From contig NZ_JBPOEA010000013.1 of assembly GCF_052060035.1 (NCBI RefSeq), positions 17,060 through 81,059 on the forward strand: 64,000 nucleotides of DNA, written 5' to 3'. The notes beneath the pieces were generated by a model. That model was given only the letters and a program-made list of their open reading frames with translations, ran no database searches and was not told the DNA's origin. Numbering within the stretch: position 1 is the first letter of the stretch; each line of letters starts with the position of its first letter. Shown here in pieces: positions 42,470 through 51,798 of the stretch. This DNA is from Fodinibius sp052060035. Its GTDB lineage: Bacteria; Bacteroidota; Rhodothermia; Balneolales; Balneolaceae. A program made the translations under genes and the position numbers.

Positions 42470-44440
42470 ATGTATTTAACTAACAGGATTGCTATATCTA
42501 CACTTACTTTATCAATATTCATCTCACTATTGTTTTTGGGGATATATACTAACAGTCAAGCCCAAGAAGCTGAAACCCTGGATACCCTGATAGTTTCTAA
42601 AGAGGTAATTATATCATCAAGCCGGGTACCTCAAACGGCTGCCGGATCGGGTCGCAATATCTCAACTATTTCTGCCCCCATGATGGAAACTACTCCAGCT
42701 CATACTCCCGACGAAATGCTGCGCTATATCCCTGGGGTAGAGGTGCAGTCGCGTGGTGCGTTTGGTACGCAATCAGATTTTAGCCTTCGAGGAAGTACGT
42801 TTTCGCAGGTACTGGTACTGGTTGATGGAATGAGGATAAACGATCCATTGACGGCACATTTTAATTCCAATATTCCGGTTGCTCCGGCCGAAATTCAGCA
42901 TATTGAAGTATTGCATGGTCCGGCGGCCGCACAATACGGTGCTGATGCGGTTGGAGGTGTTATCAACATTATTACGCATACTTTTGGCAGTCAATCAAAT
43001 GAGAAGAAAACCAATGCTCACATTAAAGCAGGATATGGCCAAAATAATTTAAAAATGGGCCGTGGCGGGTTTTATCACAGCGCTGAAAATTATCGCCTCA
43101 GTGGAGGTGGGATGTGGCACCAGAGTCCGGGACAGCAGCTGGCTGATGACTATAAAAATCGGTTTAATATTGCCAATGGATCTATTTCAGGTGGCATTAA
43201 ATTAAACAATAAATGGGATTTGGCGCTTCGAACTGGTTATGATTACCGAGATTTTAATGCCCGCTATTTCTATACTGCCAGCCCGTACGATGATGCCACC
43301 GAAACCGTATCGGCATGGTGGAATCAGATACGGCTGCAGCGATCATCCGAAAGTAGTATTACAACCCTAAAAGGGTCGCTAAAGCGAAATAGTGATGAAT
43401 ATATCTTTAACCCTAATACGCCGGCCAACGAGCACACTACAACGCTGGGTTCGTTGCAGATGTATCAATATAGAAAGTTGGCGGCCGCTTGGGATATTAC
43501 CTTCGGCGCGCAGTTGGAAAATCGAAGTATACGTAGTACCGACCGAGGGGATCATAACAATTGGCATTACGCAGGGTTTACGATGTTGCAGTGGAAGCCG
43601 ACCAATCCAGTCACAATTTCAGGGAGCCTGCGACTGGATCATGATGAAAATTACGGTACGGAGCTAATGCCTCAGCTAAGTTTTTCGTACCACCAAGAGC
43701 GATGGATTTTGCGGGCTTCGGGTGGTCGTAGTGTTCGGGCCCCCAGTTACACGGAGCGATTTATTTCAACGAATCTGGCCGGCCCCCTGGCGGAGGGACG
43801 TAATGTCGGAAATCCCTGGCTACAGGCTGAGCGAGCATGGTCCGGAGAAACAGGTATGGATCTATTTCCGTGGAAAAATGTTCGCTTTTCAGCAACGGGA
43901 TTTGTCCGAGAGTCAACCGATTTAATTGACTATGCCCTTACAAATACTACTCAAATTAGAAATAATGAAAATCTGCAGGCCGGCGGAAATTATCTGTATG
44001 CCCAAAACATCAACAACATAACGACAGCGGGTGTAGAAACGGAACTTTCTGTGAGCCAAGACCTGGGCAATCGCTGGCTGGTTAGCAGTACAATAGGCTA
44101 TGCTTTTACCGACTTTTTTGGGGATGACAATGTAGCCTCAAAATACATCGCAAATTATGCTCGACATCTGGTAAATGGAATCCTAAGCGTTAGCCATGGA
44201 CCGATGGAGGGGACGATAAGTGCAGCCTGGAAAAAGCGGGAACCTTCCGCCAACCCAAATATTGGGGCTTTTAAGTCGTCAATTTACAGCTTGTGGAATC
44301 TGAAACTCAATTATGAGATCACGCCACGAGTGTCACTTGGAGTACAGGTTGATAATGTGTTTAATCAGGAGAATCAGGATGTCCTTGGCGCGCGTATGCC
44401 GGGACGCTGGGCGTTGGGAACAGTAAGTTGGAGATTATAA
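42470..44440 (+). CDS. TonB-dependent receptor (BtuB-like size and plug)
   Basis: The 656-residue receptor has its signal peptide ending TNSQAQ. The plug domain (about 45-170) includes EVIISSSRVPQTA, RYIPGVEVQSRG, FSLRGSTFSQVLVLVDGMRI and GPAAAQYGADAVGGVINIIT, and the barrel ends in GTVSWRL. Length and plug resemble BtuB/colicin-type receptors rather than SusC. No cobalamin riboswitch is apparent in the 157 bases upstream, so vitamin B12 as substrate is only a possibility. A strong terminator follows. Confidence 0.88.
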   Translation: MYLTNRIAISTLTLSIFISLLFLGIYTNSQAQEAETLDTLIVSKEVIISSSRVPQTAAGSGRNISTISAPMMETTPAHTPDEMLRYIPGVEVQSRGAFGTQSDFSLRGSTFSQVLVLVDGMRINDPLTAHFNSNIPVAPAEIQHIEVLHGPAAAQYGADAVGGVINIITHTFGSQSNEKKTNAHIKAGYGQNNLKMGRGGFYHSAENYRLSGGGMWHQSPGQQLADDYKNRFNIANGSISGGIKLNNKWDLALRTGYDYRDFNARYFYTASPYDDATETVSAWWNQIRLQRSSESSITTLKGSLKRNSDEYIFNPNTPANEHTTTLGSLQMYQYRKLAAAWDITFGAQLENRSIRSTDRGDHNNWHYAGFTMLQWKPTNPVTISGSLRLDHDENYGTELMPQLSFSYHQERWILRASGGRSVRAPSYTERFISTNLAGPLAEGRNVGNPWLQAERAWSGETGMDLFPWKNVRFSATGFVRESTDLIDYALTNTTQIRNNENLQAGGNYLYAQNINNITTAGVETELSVSQDLGNRWLVSSTIGYAFTDFFGDDNVASKYIANYARHLVNGILSVSHGPMEGTISAAWKKREPSANPNIGAFKSSIYSLWNLKLNYEITPRVSLGVQVDNVFNQENQDVLGARMPGRWALGTVSWRL

Positions 44441-44475
44441 ACTGATTTTACAGGAGTAGGAGGATTTAAATTTTA

Positions 44476-44514
44476 GATCCTCGTAGTAAAATACTGCGGG
44501 GATCTTTCTTTTTT
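44476..44514 (+). terminator. Strong terminator of the BtuB-like receptor gene
   Basis: A 12-bp stem (44476-44487 with 44493-44504, two G-T pairs, 5-base loop AAAAT) is followed by TTTCTTTTTT. Confidence 0.92.
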
Positions 44515-44526
44515 ATAATAGTATTA

Positions 44527-44924
44527 TCATCGCATTTCTGTGGCTGGGGTTGGTAATTCCTCCACTGGTGGACGGCCCATTATACCACGCTTATTGTGCA
44601 GGGATTGGATTTGGCACTGCTGCTGCCATTGAGTTTGTTGGAGGGATCGCCATTTCGCAGCTATTTAATTCCGGGATTCATTCTTTTAACTGTGTTTGGA
44701 GTATATCCCTTGGTTGTTGTATTATTGTATCATCAAAAAGAATGGGCTTGGCTGGGAGCACTATCAGTTAGCATAATGTTGATAATATGGATAGTTGTAG
44801 AAGTTTAAAGGTCGGCTATCATGCTGATCCGCCGTTGCAGCTCATTTATGGAGTCCTTGGTGTTGTTGTACTGGGTCTAACACAAACATCTTCGGTAAAA
44901 GGTCTTTGTCATACAAGGTCATGA
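44527..44924 (+). pseudogene. Frameshifted and truncated polytopic membrane-protein gene
   Basis: Three consecutive plus-strand frames carry one continuous membrane protein. Frame one gives AFLWLGLVIPPLVDGPLY (44533-44586). After a shift near 44585 comes YTTLIVQGLDLALLLPLSLL and then GFILLTVFGVYPLVV to IIWIVVEV and a TAA at 44806-44808. After another shift near 44806 comes VGYHADPPLQLIYGVLGVVV, with a stop at 44922-44924. These blocks resemble small uncharacterised four-helix membrane proteins of bacteria. The N-terminus is missing against the upstream terminator. Two frameshifts and no start codon make it a pseudogene. A short 70-residue open frame (44596-44808) is part of it. Confidence 0.65.
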
Positions 44925-44962
44925 CCTAAAATATTGGAACCAATAGTGGCCGGTTGCATAAA

Positions 44963-44998
44963 TTAATAGGGGATTATTTGTTAGTAATCCCCTATTAA
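44963..44998 (-). terminator. Long hairpin downstream of the leftward three-gene operon
   Basis: TTAATAGGGGATTA (44963-44976) and TAATCCCCTATTAA (44985-44998) form a perfect 14-bp stem with an 8-base loop, 22 bases past the last leftward stop. The following T-run on the minus strand is imperfect. Confidence 0.7.
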
Positions 44999-45020
44999 TG
45001 AAGCTGTGAAATAATGTTGT

Positions 45021-45476
45021 TTATTGATTCTTTCTGTTGCTCATACGCCAACCTCTCCAGACAGGAAATCCGTTTTTATCTCGAAGTTGCAGCGTCATTT
45101 GATTCCGTTTTATTGTAGAGGCAATAAGAGCAGGTTTGTTTTCAAATGTAACGCGTGAGCCGGTAACAACAACCTGATCACCTTTCTGTATTTTTTCTTG
45201 TTGCTCTAAATACCAAGCAGGTCCAAGGTGAACCGGGATGGTCTCGTTATCGGTTTTGATGGTCATGTGAACGCCCATCTGATTGGCTTTAGCCTTACTG
45301 GCCTGATAGGTAATATCTGTAACTTCACCCTCAACAGTTTCTATGCTCGAGGTATCGAATTCCCGATTATACATCTGCTTTTGCATCTTTTTCCCGGATC
45401 GCTGCTGCGCAAAAACAGTGGTTAGGAGGGGGGTAATTACAAAAAACAGGACGATATTTATTAATGTTCTTTTCAT
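45021..45476 (-). CDS. Secreted OB-fold-like protein of unknown function
   Basis: The 151-residue protein has a signal peptide (1-24, ending TVFAQ), a basic Met-containing linker and a compact beta domain (about 45-150). The latter shows VEGEVTDITYQ, IPVHLGPAWYLEQQ and KGDQVVVTGSRV, a pattern of small OB-fold periplasmic proteins. I do not recognise a named family with known activity. It is the last of three leftward genes following a Met-rich coiled-coil protein and a beta-rich surface protein, 28 bases after the latter. Confidence 0.7.
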   Translation of the reverse strand: MKRTLINIVLFFVITPLLTTVFAQQRSGKKMQKQMYNREFDTSSIETVEGEVTDITYQASKAKANQMGVHMTIKTDNETIPVHLGPAWYLEQQEKIQKGDQVVVTGSRVTFENKPALIASTIKRNQMTLQLRDKNGFPVWRGWRMSNRKNQ

Positions 45477-45504
45477 AATGATTATGTTTGATATAGTTGA
45501 TGTT

Positions 45505-46386
45505 TTAGAGTTTTATACTCCATCCTAATCCTACGCTAAAATCCGAAGCTGATTCGGTTAGCCCGAATGAAAGATTGGAGTTAAGACTCATCTTATTAGA
45601 AGCTTGTAGGGTGAGTCCGGTTCCTACTGTTAGTGGGGGATCAATTTCATTAATAATTTCTGTTATCCCGGAGAAAGAGACAATACCCATCCATTTGCCG
45701 TCATGGAACGACTGTCCCAAGGCTGCGCTGTAAGTTATAATATTGTTGAAATCGAGATCGTCCATATCTCCCAGTTTCCAGAACATCCCGTTGGCCAGAA
45801 AAAGCGTTTGTGCAGTGATGCGTTGTGACCAAGATAAACCGCCTCCCAAATCCCATTTGCCGGTACCAAAACCTTTTTTGGGATTAGCAAGAGGGATCTT
45901 GACGCCTGCATGGGCGCTAATGGCAGTGGTTCTGTTCTCCGTTGAAAAAAGTTCTGTAGATGCGGACAAAGAGGGGTCTCCAAAGTTAGTCTGGGTATAG
46001 GATAGGGTATCAGCGGTACCTAAATCGACTTTTCTATTCCCCCTTCTTTTACTACCGTTTGCGCTATTACTAATCATACCGTTTTTGGGACCGCCGGTAG
46101 GTAGTATTCCAGTGCCAACATTCGAAACCCATGGAGTACTTTGAGCGATGAATGGAACAGATATAGAGAAACTGATTTTATCTCCCGAAATCCCCAAGCC
46201 ATTATTGAAATAAAAACTTCCGGTTCGTTCGGTAAAATAGTATGAGCCGGTGGAATATTGCAGGGACCCCATATATCGGACTTCTTGTCCGTACGAAATC
46301 CCTGCAGAAATAATCAATAATATTGATCCGCTTAAGATAAATAGCGCAAAATAAAACGGTTTCGTAAGGAAACCAGCATTAATCAT
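45505..46386 (-). CDS. Predicted outer-membrane beta-barrel protein of unknown function
   Basis: I place the start at ATG 46386 (MINAGFLTKPFYFALFILSG, a signal peptide). It overlaps the upstream gene's stop by 8 bases; the frame extends 31 codons further, but those are within the upstream gene. The mature protein of about 260 residues is rich in alternating strands (YYFTERTGSFYFNNG, KISFSISVPFIAQS) and ends SVGLGWSIKL, as transporter-type barrels do. No family was recognised. It is the middle gene of a three-gene operon. Confidence 0.7.
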   Translation of the reverse strand: MINAGFLTKPFYFALFILSGSILLIISAGISYGQEVRYMGSLQYSTGSYYFTERTGSFYFNNGLGISGDKISFSISVPFIAQSTPWVSNVGTGILPTGGPKNGMISNSANGSKRRGNRKVDLGTADTLSYTQTNFGDPSLSASTELFSTENRTTAISAHAGVKIPLANPKKGFGTGKWDLGGGLSWSQRITAQTLFLANGMFWKLGDMDDLDFNNIITYSAALGQSFHDGKWMGIVSFSGITEIINEIDPPLTVGTGLTLQASNKMSLNSNLSFGLTESASDFSVGLGWSIKL

Positions 46387-46846
46387 TTTCGTTGAGATCT
46401 GCTGTTTTTTGTTGGTGCATACGTTTCGTAAGTCGTTCCATGGTTTGCACAGCATCTTCGGCCTGTTGCGACATTTCACCGAGATGTTTCTGGAGCTGCT
46501 CCATTTCTTGTCGCATCTCCTTGTCCTGCATCATGTCTTTGTTTTGCATCATCAAATCGCATCGCTCCGCAGCATTTTTCATATTGCCAAGTGCCATATG
46601 GACTTGTTCATTAAACCGGTACATCATCTGATAACGGTTCTTCATTTGTTCATCCTGAACTTGCTTCATCTGTCTGTTCATTTCTTGATTCATCCTTTGT
46701 GTGCGTTCCAGAAGATTATTCATTTTCTGGGTCATCTTTTGCATCTCCTGCATCTGTTGATGCATTTGCTGCTGTCCGGTTTGTTGAGCAAATAAAAGCG
46801 GTGCGCTCATCATAAGTAGTAACGTTGCCAAAAGTAGTTTTTTCAT
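46379..46846 (-). CDS. Secreted methionine- and glutamine-rich coiled-coil protein
   Basis: The 155-residue protein has a clean signal peptide (1-20, ending LLFAQ). The mature part is almost entirely helical and contains about 22 Met in 134 residues, often in Q-x-M-x-x-M spacing (MHQQMQEMQKMTQKM), plus one Cys. Such periplasmic Met-rich helices can bind Cu(I) or Ag(I) in some families, but a simple structural coiled coil is equally possible. It is the first gene of an operon with a barrel and an OB-fold-like protein. Confidence 0.75.
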   Translation of the reverse strand: MKKLLLATLLLMMSAPLLFAQQTGQQQMHQQMQEMQKMTQKMNNLLERTQRMNQEMNRQMKQVQDEQMKNRYQMMYRFNEQVHMALGNMKNAAERCDLMMQNKDMMQDKEMRQEMEQLQKHLGEMSQQAEDAVQTMERLTKRMHQQKTADLNEND

Positions 46847-47086
46847 GATGTAGTATTATTATGGTGGTTGAGATTGTTGCTATGGTAAAAGGTGGTTGTT
46901 TATAAGGTCTCAAGAAGTGCTGATTCCACATAATGTCTTGCAGTAGTTATACTTACGAAGGTGTAAGGGAAAACCTTATTTGTCAGGACTTTTATACGAG
47001 CGTTGATTTTTATTGTACATTTACAAATATATTAGGATGTGAATTGCGGGATTATTAACAAATCAATAAATAAAGAGAGGGTTGTT

Positions 47087-49117
47087 ATGAATAGATTGGT
47101 GCTATGTTTAATAGGATTAGGATTTGCTTTGAGTATTGCAGGGTGTATGTCATCCAAGCAACAGGAGGAGAAGCCCCCACTGTTAGATCGAAATTTGTTT
47201 TTTGGAAATCCGGAAATTTCAGGGGCACAAATATCACCTGATGGTGATTATGTAGCATTTCAGAAGCCTTATAAAGGTGTGATGAATATTTGGGTTAAGG
47301 AAACTGGAGCTGATTTTGAAGATGCTCAACCCATTACGGCTGATACAACTCGACCTGTCCGCGGATATTTTTGGAGCAAAAACAGCGATTATGTCTTGTA
47401 TGTACAGGATAAAGGTGGGGACGAAAACTTCAATATTTATGCGGTGGATCCTTCTGCAGAAGTTGGTGATCTTGGAGTACCTTCGGCGCGAAATCTGACT
47501 GATCTTGAAAACGTACGTGCCCAGATATTGGCTGTGCCCGATGCCACACCCAACGAGATTATTGTAGGACTAAACGATCGTAACCCACAACTGCACGATG
47601 TATACCGATTAAATATAGAAACCGGTGAACGAGAACTTATACGTCAAAATGACCAGGGCATTGCTGGATGGGTCGTCGACAACAATGGAGAGTTAAGATT
47701 GGGGGTTCGTCAGACTCAGTCGGGTGGTACCGAACTGCTTCGGATTGATGGAGACGAATTGGTGAAAGTGTTTGAAGTGGATAACGAAGAAGCGCTGAAC
47801 CCTATTCGATTTCATAAAGATAATGAGCAGGTATATATGGCTACCAACAAAGATCGAGATCTTAACAGCCTTTTTCTGTTCAATCCCCAGAACGAAGAAT
47901 TGTCGCTTGTTGAATCCGATCCTGAAAATGAGGTCGATTTTAATGGAGCCATATTTTCAAATGAAACACATGAATTATTGGCAACTACGTATGTGGGAGA
48001 TCGTTTGCGGGTTTATCCCAAAGATGAGCAGTTTAAGCAGGATTATGAGTTTCTAAAATCGGAATTACCGGATGGGGAAATTAATTTTGGAGCCCATACT
48101 TCCGACGATCAAAGGTGGATTATCAATATTGAGCAAGATGTGGACCCTGGTTCAACCTATTTGTATGATCGATCTGATCAGACACTGGCAAAACTGTATG
48201 AATCTCGGCCGGAGTTGGAATCCAATCACTTGGCAGAGATGAAGCCTATTCGATATCCCGCACGTGATGGATTGGAGATTCCGGCTTATTTAACAGTTCC
48301 AAAAGGCTATGGAGAAAAAGGTTTGCCTGTTATCGTACTACCGCACGGCGGTCCTTGGGCGCGAGACACCTGGGGCTATAGTCCAATGGTACAATTTTTA
48401 GCCAATCGAGGATATGCTGTCTTTCAGCCAAATTTTCGAGGGTCAACAGGTTATGGGAAAGAGTTTTTGAATGCTGGTAACGAAGAGTGGGGCACCGGTT
48501 ATATGCAGCATGATATTACTGATGGCGTTAAATATCTAATTGAGGAAGGTATTGCAGATTCATCAAGGGTTGCCATTTACGGAGGCTCGTATGGCGGTTA
48601 CGCTACCCTTGCAGGTCTGGCATTCACCCCTGATTTGTATGCCGCAGGTGTTTCCTTTGTTGGGCCGTCAAATATTATCACCCTGCTCAATTCTATTCCA
48701 CCTTATTGGGAACCCATTCGCAAAATATTTGCTGTGCGCGTTGGAGATCTTGATGATCCTGAAGATGTTGAACGGATGAAAGAGCAATCGCCGCTTTTTT
48801 CTGCAAGCCAAATTACAGCCCCACTAATGGTCATACAGGGTGCGAACGACCCCCGGGTCAAAAAGCAGGAGTCCGATCAAATTGTTCAGGCTCTTCGCGA
48901 GTTAAATCGAGAAGTGCAATATATCGTAGCTCCTGATGAGGGGCACGGTTTTGCCGGTGAAGAAAATAGAATTGCGGCTTACGCTGCAATGGAGGAGTTT
49001 TTTGCCAATCACATAGGGGGACGATATCAAGAAGATATGAAGCCGGAAATTGAACAACGATTAAAAGAAATAACCGTAGATATTAGCACTGTTAATGTGG
49101 AAGGGATAGAAGATTAA
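47087..49117 (+). CDS. S9 family prolyl-oligopeptidase-like lipoprotein
   Basis: The start at 47087 follows AGAGAGG with 6-base spacing and gives a lipoprotein signal peptide with lipobox LSIAGC; the frame is open 16 codons upstream. The N-terminal propeller (about 40-390; AQISPDGDYVAFQK) precedes the alpha/beta hydrolase domain with triad Ser501 in GGSYGGYA, Asp588 in GANDPRV and His620 in DEGHGF. It is a dipeptidyl/acylaminoacyl peptidase relative that is probably anchored in the periplasm. It is the second S9 enzyme in this window. Confidence 0.92.
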   Translation: MNRLVLCLIGLGFALSIAGCMSSKQQEEKPPLLDRNLFFGNPEISGAQISPDGDYVAFQKPYKGVMNIWVKETGADFEDAQPITADTTRPVRGYFWSKNSDYVLYVQDKGGDENFNIYAVDPSAEVGDLGVPSARNLTDLENVRAQILAVPDATPNEIIVGLNDRNPQLHDVYRLNIETGERELIRQNDQGIAGWVVDNNGELRLGVRQTQSGGTELLRIDGDELVKVFEVDNEEALNPIRFHKDNEQVYMATNKDRDLNSLFLFNPQNEELSLVESDPENEVDFNGAIFSNETHELLATTYVGDRLRVYPKDEQFKQDYEFLKSELPDGEINFGAHTSDDQRWIINIEQDVDPGSTYLYDRSDQTLAKLYESRPELESNHLAEMKPIRYPARDGLEIPAYLTVPKGYGEKGLPVIVLPHGGPWARDTWGYSPMVQFLANRGYAVFQPNFRGSTGYGKEFLNAGNEEWGTGYMQHDITDGVKYLIEEGIADSSRVAIYGGSYGGYATLAGLAFTPDLYAAGVSFVGPSNIITLLNSIPPYWEPIRKIFAVRVGDLDDPEDVERMKEQSPLFSASQITAPLMVIQGANDPRVKKQESDQIVQALRELNREVQYIVAPDEGHGFAGEENRIAAYAAMEEFFANHIGGRYQEDMKPEIEQRLKEITVDISTVNVEGIED

Positions 49118-49176
49118 TCTTCTATTATACTAATTGTGGTCAGACAAGTAGCTGTTTATACTATCCTTGAAATAAA

Positions 49177-49205
49177 AAAGGCGATCTCCAAAAGAGATCG
49201 CCTTT
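49177..49205. terminator. Bidirectional terminator between convergent genes
   Basis: A perfect 12-bp stem (AAAGGCGATCTC at 49177-49188, GAGATCGCCTTT at 49194-49205) has a 5-base loop. It has a good T-run on the minus strand and a shorter one on the plus strand, between the S9 and OmpA genes. Confidence 0.88.
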
Positions 49206-49229
49206 AATAATTTATCTTTCGTTTAAGCC

Positions 49230-50177
49230 TTAGTTGTTTGGCTCATACTGATAAGGATTTAACGGATGTGATTCTGCACGTCGGTTTTTACGGCAGCCTT
49301 TCTCTTCCGTTTGATCCATACACGGTTGAGGCGCTTTTCCTAATCCTCGTGATTCAATACGATTTCCGGAAACGCCATTTTCAATATAGAATTGTTTAAC
49401 TGATTCTGCACGGCGCTTACTGAGACGCAAGTTATACTGATCGCCACCAACATGGTCAGTATAAGCATCAATGCGAATTCGGAATTTAGGAGAGTTCATC
49501 AATTTCTTGATGTTCTCATTCAGAATTCGTGCAGCAGTCTCGTCAATATTAGACTTGTCAAAGTCAAAGTTTATAGTTCTAAGATCATCCTTTTTGATAT
49601 AAGGCGGATCGTTGCTGTCATTAGGGTTGGTGCCCATTTCAATCTCTTGACCATCGGTAAAACCATTCCCGTCAGAGTCAGCGTTATTAGGATCAGTACT
49701 ATATTTATTGACTTCATCACCATCGTTGATGCCGTCATTGTCACTGTCAGCATTTAATGGATCAGTATTGTATTCGTTAACTTCCTCACCATCAGTTAAG
49801 CCATCGCCATCAGAATCTGCTTCAAGCGGGTTGGTTTCATAGGAGTTAACTTCTTCACCGTCTTCAAGGCCATCACCATCAGTGTCGGCATTGTTGGGAT
49901 CGGTGTCATATTCATTGATTTCCTCGGCATCAGTAAGACCGTCATCGTCACTGTCTGCTTTTAATGGATTAGTATTATGTTCATTCATTTCTGCCCAATC
50001 ACTCAGACCGTCATCATCAGTATCAAGCGACCGGAGGGTCTCTTCATCTAATGATTGAAGGTATGCTAAATCACGGTCAGAAGGAGCTCTGAGTTCTTCG
50101 GTACCGGCACAGCCTGTGAGCAATGCCATCCCAAGAAACACGGAAGATAATAGTAGTATTAATTGTTTGTTAATCAT
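49230..50177 (-). CDS. OmpA-family lipoprotein with thrombospondin type 3 calcium repeats
   Basis: The 315-residue lipoprotein (lipobox ALLTGC) carries about six tandem TSP3-like repeats at about residues 52-195 (each DxDxDGLxDGEEVNxYxTxP). These should bind calcium. An OmpA/MotB peptidoglycan-binding domain (about 205-310) follows, with INFDFDKSNI, a YTDHVGG segment and LSKRRAESV, including the Asp and Arg that hold diaminopimelate. Two cysteines (PCMDQTEEKGC) near the end may pair. It is probably a stiff spacer linking the outer membrane to the wall. Single gene. Confidence 0.92.
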   Translation of the reverse strand: MINKQLILLLSSVFLGMALLTGCAGTEELRAPSDRDLAYLQSLDEETLRSLDTDDDGLSDWAEMNEHNTNPLKADSDDDGLTDAEEINEYDTDPNNADTDGDGLEDGEEVNSYETNPLEADSDGDGLTDGEEVNEYNTDPLNADSDNDGINDGDEVNKYSTDPNNADSDGNGFTDGQEIEMGTNPNDSNDPPYIKKDDLRTINFDFDKSNIDETAARILNENIKKLMNSPKFRIRIDAYTDHVGGDQYNLRLSKRRAESVKQFYIENGVSGNRIESRGLGKAPQPCMDQTEEKGCRKNRRAESHPLNPYQYEPNN

Positions 50178-50369
50178 CGTGTTACGAGTATAGGTTAAAA
50201 GTTGATTTGTGATGAATTGTAAGATAGAGTTTTCCAGAAGAATTATAAATACCTGTTAAAACTATTAGCTACAATATGTTATGTAATATAATCAAAAACA
50301 AAATAAAGTTAATCAGATAAATGAGTGTAAATTTCGAAAAAAGTTCTTTATATTCACCAACTCTTAAAT

Positions 50370-50443
<74 letters not shown>

Positions 50444-50614
50444 CTTTTTTGTTTTGCATTTCTGCTAAGAACCACATTTCTTGACTAACACTGCTTCATA
50501 CTTGTGATGGGGGCAAATGTTCCAAGTCTTTTAATTAATATTTAAACATCAAGAGATATTAATTGAATAACAAGCGTTGTTGGTAAAGGTTGCGATAATT
50601 TCGGGAGGTAATAT

Positions 50615-51790
50615 ATGTGGTTAGGACATATCAAACAGGTTTGTGGTCTTCTGGTTTTTTTATTTTTGATGGGTATTGGGAAACCAGTTTTTGGGCAACT
50701 TACCTTGAATTTTGAGATCGATGAAACGCTTGAAAATTCTCAGGCCATAAATGCCCAATCATTGTTAGCTAATGATTTAAGAGGGCCAACCTTATATCGG
50801 TTATCACTTCAAAATGAAAATAGTTCGGAGTATTTAAACAATCTTTATTTGCGTGTAGTCATCGAATCAGATAAAATTGGCAGGATTTTAGAAGTTCGTC
50901 AAATATCGGGGCGTCCGTTTAGTTTAGATCCGGGTCAGCAGGTATTTGCTAATAATAACAATTCAGGCAATGGATTACCCGGTGTTGAGGAGGTAATCCT
51001 TTTCGAGCGTAATTTTACCGAACGTGGACGAAACTTTTATAATGAACTAAAGGGATCAACATCATTACCTGCCGATCAGTATCAGGTTACGGTAGAAATA
51101 TATCAGGGATCAGTGAATGGAGAATTGCTCGCTTCAGAAACTGATGAGGTTGGATCAAGCTTGGTCGAAGATACGCGTGATTTTTATTTGCTTTCGCCCG
51201 GTGATGAGCTTGGATCAGAAACAGTAATTTCAAGTAGCTATCCCAACTTTCAATGGCAGGGTGGTTCCTCAGCTGTTCGTTATCGGTTGGTGGTCGTAGA
51301 ATCAAAAAACAATGAAAGTCCTCAGTCATTAATGGAAGGGGCTATGAGTACGGATCCCATTCAATCATTTGGTTCGAATGGAGGAGGTTCACTGTTAGAT
51401 TACGAGATGCTGGATGTTCTTGTTGATGGTTCTGGATATCAGTATCCCAGTTCAGGTGTGCAGGATTTGGAATCCGGAAAAGATTACTTTTGGCGGGTAA
51501 TTAGTCAGCTTGAGACCAGTGGAGGAGTTGAAGAAAGAGAATCTGAAATTTGGAGTTTTAGGCTGGCCGATTTGCAGAGGTCATACGGAGACCAACGAGC
51601 CGGAGAAACTGTGAGGGCACTGCAGCGTATTTTAGGAGATCGATTTGAAGAGGTTCGACAAAATGGTTTTTCATTTGAATCTATAGAGATTGGGGGACAG
51701 AGCTTTCGGAGTGGGCAGGCTGTGCAGAAATTGAGAGAGCTTGTGCGCAAAAGTGAGCAGGGTGATGTATCAATTGTGATAGAAAATTGA
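50615..51790 (+). CDS. Secreted protein of unknown function, first gene of FecR/CHASE2-cyclase operon
   Basis: The 391-residue protein has a signal peptide (about 1-29, ending PVFGQ) and an ATG preceded by GGGAGGT. An N-terminal beta domain (about 30-180; TLYRLSLQNENSSEYLNNLY) is followed by a fibronectin-like segment (SSSYPNFQWQGGSSAVRYRL; KDYFWRVISQ) and a helical C-terminus. I do not recognise a named family. It overlaps or abuts the FecR gene, and the following barrel and cyclase genes are also tightly spaced, so it is likely part of the same envelope complex. Confidence 0.78.
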   Translation: MWLGHIKQVCGLLVFLFLMGIGKPVFGQLTLNFEIDETLENSQAINAQSLLANDLRGPTLYRLSLQNENSSEYLNNLYLRVVIESDKIGRILEVRQISGRPFSLDPGQQVFANNNNSGNGLPGVEEVILFERNFTERGRNFYNELKGSTSLPADQYQVTVEIYQGSVNGELLASETDEVGSSLVEDTRDFYLLSPGDELGSETVISSSYPNFQWQGGSSAVRYRLVVVESKNNESPQSLMEGAMSTDPIQSFGSNGGGSLLDYEMLDVLVDGSGYQYPSSGVQDLESGKDYFWRVISQLETSGGVEERESEIWSFRLADLQRSYGDQRAGETVRALQRILGDRFEEVRQNGFSFESIEIGGQSFRSGQAVQKLRELVRKSEQGDVSIVIEN

Positions 51791-51798
51791 TAATTGTT

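Noticed and set aside
44550..44771. 73-codon frame starting MVIPPLVDGPLYHAYCAG as an intact small membrane protein
   Set aside because: After residue 11 it diverges from the membrane-protein pattern, which continues in the neighbouring frame; it is better explained as one part of a frameshifted pseudogene.
46409..46795. 128-codon His/Leu-rich plus-strand frame, possibly a histidine-rich metal protein
   Set aside because: It is antisense to the Met/Gln-rich coiled-coil gene; CAT and CAG/CTG complements of Met and Gln codons create the His/Leu richness.
49590..50020. Regular short-period repeats resembling a repeat array
   Set aside because: The period follows codons of the TSP3 calcium-binding repeats, units differ and there are no unique spacers, so it is a protein repeat and not a CRISPR array.
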